The notes under the pieces are model-generated. The model was not told the DNA's origin. It did not search any database and worked only from the letters and a program-made list of their open reading frames with translations. A stretch of 36,886 nucleotides of DNA from Sphingobium sp. (GTDB lineage Bacteria > Pseudomonadota > Alphaproteobacteria > Sphingomonadales > Sphingomonadaceae): assembly GCA_013911745.1 (NCBI GenBank), contig JACESO010000021.1, forward strand, positions 1-36,886, read 5' to 3'. This document shows, piece after piece, positions 34,112 through 36,886 of this stretch (position 1 is the stretch's first letter; each line of letters begins with the position of its first letter). The position numbers were made by a program, and so were the translations under genes.

Positions 34112-34912
34112 TCAACGCAGGTCGGCGCCCCGCGCGAGCATGGCGTCTGCCCGCGCCAGCACAACCAATGGCAGGCCCGCCTGTTCCGCACGCTCCACGG
34201 CGAGGCGGGTCGGCGCTGAGATGGTGACGAGCATCGGACAGTCGGCCAGCGCGGCCTTTTCGACCAGCTCGTAGGAGCAGCGCGACGACAGCAAAGCAAA
34301 TCCACCATTCCACCCGACGCCGGCTGCGCGCATGGCGCCGATCAGCTTGTCGAAGGCATTATGTCGGCCGACATCCTCCCGCACCAGCCGGATGGCGCCC
34401 TGAGCATCGACCAGCGCGGCGGCATGGGCAGCGCCCGTCGCACGCCCGAGCGGCTGATGATCGTCTAGCGCGCCGAGAGCTCGAAAAATAGCGGCGCGAT
34501 CCGCGCGGCTGCGGTTCGTCACCCGCGGCAGCGGCCGCATCGCCTGCTCCAGATTTTCGATGCCACACAAGCCGCAGGACGAATCCGTGGCGCGATGCCG
34601 CACGCGTTCCAGCAGTGTCGGAGTGCGTTCCGGCGACAGGGTGGCGCGTGCCACCACACCGCCCGCCACGGGATGCAGATCGACGTCCAAAAGCCGCTCC
34701 TCCGGTCCGGCCAGCCGTTCGGACAGCGCGAAGCCATTCACCAGGTCGGCAAGATCGGCAGGCGTTGCCATCAGTACGGCATATCCGACGCCATTAAACT
34801 CGATCGCGACCGGTCTTTCCTCGGCCAGGGGGCGGTCGACCGGCTCGGTCCCGCCGTCCGGCGTCAGCCGCTCCAGTCGCAACAGCGCAAAGGCATCGTC
34901 GGGCTTGTGCAT
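34112..34912 (-). CDS. fdhD: Formate dehydrogenase accessory sulfurtransferase FdhD
   Basis: Transfers sulfur from a cysteine desulfurase to the molybdenum cofactor of formate dehydrogenases, which is needed for their activity. The 266 residues show ERPVAIEFNGVGYAVLMATP, DLVNGFALSER, the sulfur-relay CGLCG (Cys113, Cys116), REDVGRHNAFDKLIG and SSRCSYELVEKAA, all family signatures. ATG 34912 gives the usual start; the frame stays open upstream to 35356 but that runs through mobA on the other strand. Divergent from mobA across 54 bp. The formate dehydrogenase structural genes are not in the window. Confidence 0.94.
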   Translation of the reverse strand: MHKPDDAFALLRLERLTPDGGTEPVDRPLAEERPVAIEFNGVGYAVLMATPADLADLVNGFALSERLAGPEERLLDVDLHPVAGGVVARATLSPERTPTLLERVRHRATDSSCGLCGIENLEQAMRPLPRVTNRSRADRAAIFRALGALDDHQPLGRATGAAHAAALVDAQGAIRLVREDVGRHNAFDKLIGAMRAAGVGWNGGFALLSSRCSYELVEKAALADCPMLVTISAPTRLAVERAEQAGLPLVVLARADAMLARGADLR

Positions 34913-34966
34913 CGCCCCCGCTATAGGCAGGGACGGAGGACAGGGACAGGGGTCGGAACGAGACGG

Positions 34967-35479
34967 ATGCGGATATTGGGCGCGATCCTCGCTGGCGGGC
35001 GGTCCAGCCGCTTCGGCAGCGACAAGGCGGCGGCTTTGATGCCGGATGGCCGTACCCTGATTGCCCACGCCATCGCCTCTCTGCAACCCCATGTGGAAGC
35101 GGTCGTGATCTGCGGTCGCACGGGTGGTCTGCCAGATCGTCCCATGCCCGACATGGGGCCGCTGGGTGGGCTCAACGCAGCCCTCCATCACGCCTGGAAG
35201 AATGGGTTTGAGGGCGTGCTGACGACCGGATGCGACATGCCGGTCTATCCTGCGCACCTGCTCGATGCGCTTGTCGGCGATCGCGCGGCCATCGTCGACG
35301 GGCAACCCCTGATCGGCTGGTGGCCGGCCTCTCTGGCGCCTGTGCTGGACCGGCATCTGGCGGACGAAAACAGCCGGTCGATCCGGGGCTGGCTGGGACG
35401 GATCGACGGCCGGCTGGTCGACGCGCCGGGTCTGTCCCTGCCCAACATCAACCGGCCAGAGGATCTGAAGCGCATCTGA
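34967..35479 (+). CDS. mobA: Molybdenum cofactor guanylyltransferase
   Basis: Attaches GMP to molybdopterin-Mo to form the bis-MGD precursor used by formate dehydrogenases and related enzymes. The N-terminal GTP-binding motif ILAGGRSSRFGSDKA (7-21) is intact, and the metal-binding TGCDMP is near residue 87-92; GPLGGLNAAL lies between them. At 170 residues it is somewhat shorter than E. coli MobA (about 194). ATG 34967 is the sensible start; no strong Shine-Dalgarno. Its neighbour fdhD acts on the same cofactor, which supports the call. Confidence 0.9.
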   Translation: MRILGAILAGGRSSRFGSDKAAALMPDGRTLIAHAIASLQPHVEAVVICGRTGGLPDRPMPDMGPLGGLNAALHHAWKNGFEGVLTTGCDMPVYPAHLLDALVGDRAAIVDGQPLIGWWPASLAPVLDRHLADENSRSIRGWLGRIDGRLVDAPGLSLPNINRPEDLKRI

Positions 35480-35507
35480 CGGTTCGGCGGGGGTGACCGC
35501 CTCCGCC

Positions 35508-36886
35508 CTAGTGCGCTGCTGAGGTGTCTACGTCCGAGCGCGGCTTGGGAGCGATCCACACGATCACGGCGGCCGCGAACAGGATGATCGCCGACAGAAA
35601 GAACACATGGTCGACCGCAATGACGATCGCTTCCTGCTCGACCAGGTTGGATATGGTCTGCCGCGCCTGGTCGACCGACAGGCCCATGCCCGTCAGAACC
35701 GATTGCGTCTGGTCAGGCTGCAACACGCTTGCCATTTCGTTGCGGGACACGCGCTGGGAATCGCCCCATTCGGTCAAGACGAGGGATGTCGCGATTGCCG
35801 TCGCCATCGTCCTGACGAAATTCTGGAGGCCCGCTGCCGATGCGGTCTCGCTCGGCAACACCGATCCCAAGGTCAGCGTGGTCAACGGAATGAAGAAGAA
35901 AGGCAGGGCGAAACCCTGGACAAACTGCGGGATCGCCATCGTCCCGAAATCGATACCGCTGGTCCAGTGCGCGCGCACCAGTGACATGAGGCCGATCCAG
36001 GCAACGGCGCAAGAAATGAGCAGGCGAGGATCGACCTTGGTCATCATGCGGGCCGCGATGGGCGCTGTGAAAAGCGCCGCCATCGCCGTCAGCGCCGTGA
36101 CGATGCCTGCCCATGTCGCGGTATAGCCCATCGACATCTGCAACCATTGCGGGATGACGACGATGCTGGCGAAGTAGGAGCCGAAGCAAAGCGACAGCGT
36201 GAAAAGGCCGGAACTGAAGCCGACATGGCGGAAGACGCGCAGATCGACGACCGGATGCTCCTCCGTCAATTCCCAGATGATGAAGACAAGGAAACCGATG
36301 AACGACATGACCGCGAGCGCCACGATCATCGGGTCGGCGAACCAGTCATGATCGCGCCCGATGTCCAGTACGATCTGGAGACAGCCGATCCAGAAGACCA
36401 GCAGGAAAAGGCCCACGCGGTCGATCGGCACCTTGGCAGTCTCGGTTTCGACCGGCCTCAGCAGCGCCTGCGCAGCAAAGACGCACAACGCCGCTATCGG
36501 CAGGTTGATGAAGAAGATCCAATGCCAGCTCCAATTATCGCTGATATAGCCGCCGACGATGGGTCCGAGCGCAGGCCCCATCAACGTCGTCATCGCCCAC
36601 ATGCCCATGGCCCTTCCCCGCGTTTCCGGCGGAAAGATGCGCATCAGCAGCGTTTGCGACATCGGCATTATCGGGCCGCCGCAAATGCCCTGACCGATGC
36701 GGCAGGCAACCAGCATGCCCAGGGTAGGTGACAGTCCGCACAGCAGCGAGAAGAGGCCGAAACCCGTCATCGCCAGGGTGAAGACGCGTACGACTCCGAA
36801 CCGCTGCGCAAGCCAGCCGGTAAGCGGAACGCAGATCGCCTCCGCCACCGCGTAGGAAGTGATGATCCACGTCCCCTGATCAGGCG
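35508..36886 (-). CDS. MFS drug exporter, DHA2/EmrB family, cut by window edge
   Basis: Inner-membrane proton antiporter of the 14-helix DHA2 family that usually works with an EmrA-type adaptor to expel drugs or other hydrophobic compounds. The visible 459 codons begin inside the first helix region (GTWIITSYAVAEAICVPLTG, the EmrB motif D-adjacent segment) and include IGQGICGGPIMPMSQTLL, GRAMGMWAMTTLMGPALGP (motif C) and the WSWHWIFFINLPI signature. The C-terminus is complete, ending at 35508. The N-terminus lies past 36886. No emrA is in view; it may be just beyond the edge. Confidence 0.9.
   Translation of the reverse strand, partial: PDQGTWIITSYAVAEAICVPLTGWLAQRFGVVRVFTLAMTGFGLFSLLCGLSPTLGMLVACRIGQGICGGPIMPMSQTLLMRIFPPETRGRAMGMWAMTTLMGPALGPIVGGYISDNWSWHWIFFINLPIAALCVFAAQALLRPVETETAKVPIDRVGLFLLVFWIGCLQIVLDIGRDHDWFADPMIVALAVMSFIGFLVFIIWELTEEHPVVDLRVFRHVGFSSGLFTLSLCFGSYFASIVVIPQWLQMSMGYTATWAGIVTALTAMAALFTAPIAARMMTKVDPRLLISCAVAWIGLMSLVRAHWTSGIDFGTMAIPQFVQGFALPFFFIPLTTLTLGSVLPSETASAAGLQNFVRTMATAIATSLVLTEWGDSQRVSRNEMASVLQPDQTQSVLTGMGLSVDQARQTISNLVEQEAIVIAVDHVFFLSAIILFAAAVIVWIAPKPRSDVDTSAAH

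Noticed and set aside
34913..35356. Upstream extension of fdhD
   Set aside because: It lies opposite mobA, shows antisense-type composition, and FdhD families start near ATG 34912.

Overview
The window is a GC-rich (about two-thirds G+C by eye) stretch of ordinary, densely coding alphaproteobacterial chromosome. The protein sequences, the CcrM-type GANTC methyltransferase, the small HExxH protein that sphingomonad genomes label 'vgr related', and many TGA/ATG overlaps point to a member of the Sphingomonadaceae (Sphingobium/Sphingomonas-like). That assignment is an inference from recalled family resemblance, not from a search. No insertion sequence, prophage, CRISPR array, tRNA or rRNA gene was seen, so this reads as core genome rather than an island.

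Layout. 1-3.2 kb: the start of dnaK (cut by the window edge) with a heat-shock promoter, a periplasmic copper chaperone lipoprotein coupled to an HExxH protein, and folP with an unusual N-terminal extension. 3.2-5.8 kb: ccrM, whose upstream region carries five of its own target sites, a divergent ArsR-type regulator and a BetI-like TetR regulator. 5.8-8.7 kb: a tightly overlapping minus-strand operon glmM-DUF1272-thiD-rnhB. 8.8-12.9 kb: an amino-acid:sodium symporter, a CsbD stress protein, and a divergent pair made of a YghO-like acyltransferase and a fatty-acid desaturase, both plausible lipid or sphingolipid genes. 13-15.4 kb: lptF-lptG. 15.5-17 kb: a secreted DUF2141 protein and a diacylglycerol-kinase-family lipid kinase. 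17-20.8 kb: an ABM-domain protein, a phosphate-type porin, an orphan peptide-type solute-binding lipoprotein and a DUF4112 membrane protein.

20.8-25.9 kb is a six-gene minus-strand run: MBL hydrolase, DUF4230, membrane protein, nadA, nadC, RNase T2. A 14-bp tandem repeat lies between the membrane protein gene and nadA. 26-27.7 kb: a cold-shock protein, a small gene that seems to use a CTG start, and xerC. 27.7-31.8 kb: rsmI-yraN-gshB-dedA on the minus strand, divergent from an LpoA-like lipoprotein whose start codon is only 11 bp from that of rsmI. 31.8-34 kb: a BtuB-type TonB-dependent receptor under a clear cobalamin riboswitch. 34.1-36.9 kb: fdhD and mobA (molybdenum cofactor/formate dehydrogenase maturation), then an EmrB-type MFS exporter cut by the right edge.

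The genes mostly serve envelope building (GlmM, LptFG, desaturase, acyltransferase, lipid kinase, LpoA, porin, TonB receptor), cofactor supply (folate, thiamine, NAD, cobalamin, molybdopterin, glutathione) and genome maintenance (CcrM, RNase HII, XerC). I found no evident unknown multi-gene system. The best leads are the CcrM-site cluster, the CTG-initiated gene, the possible lipid gene neighbourhood, and several leader RNA structures.
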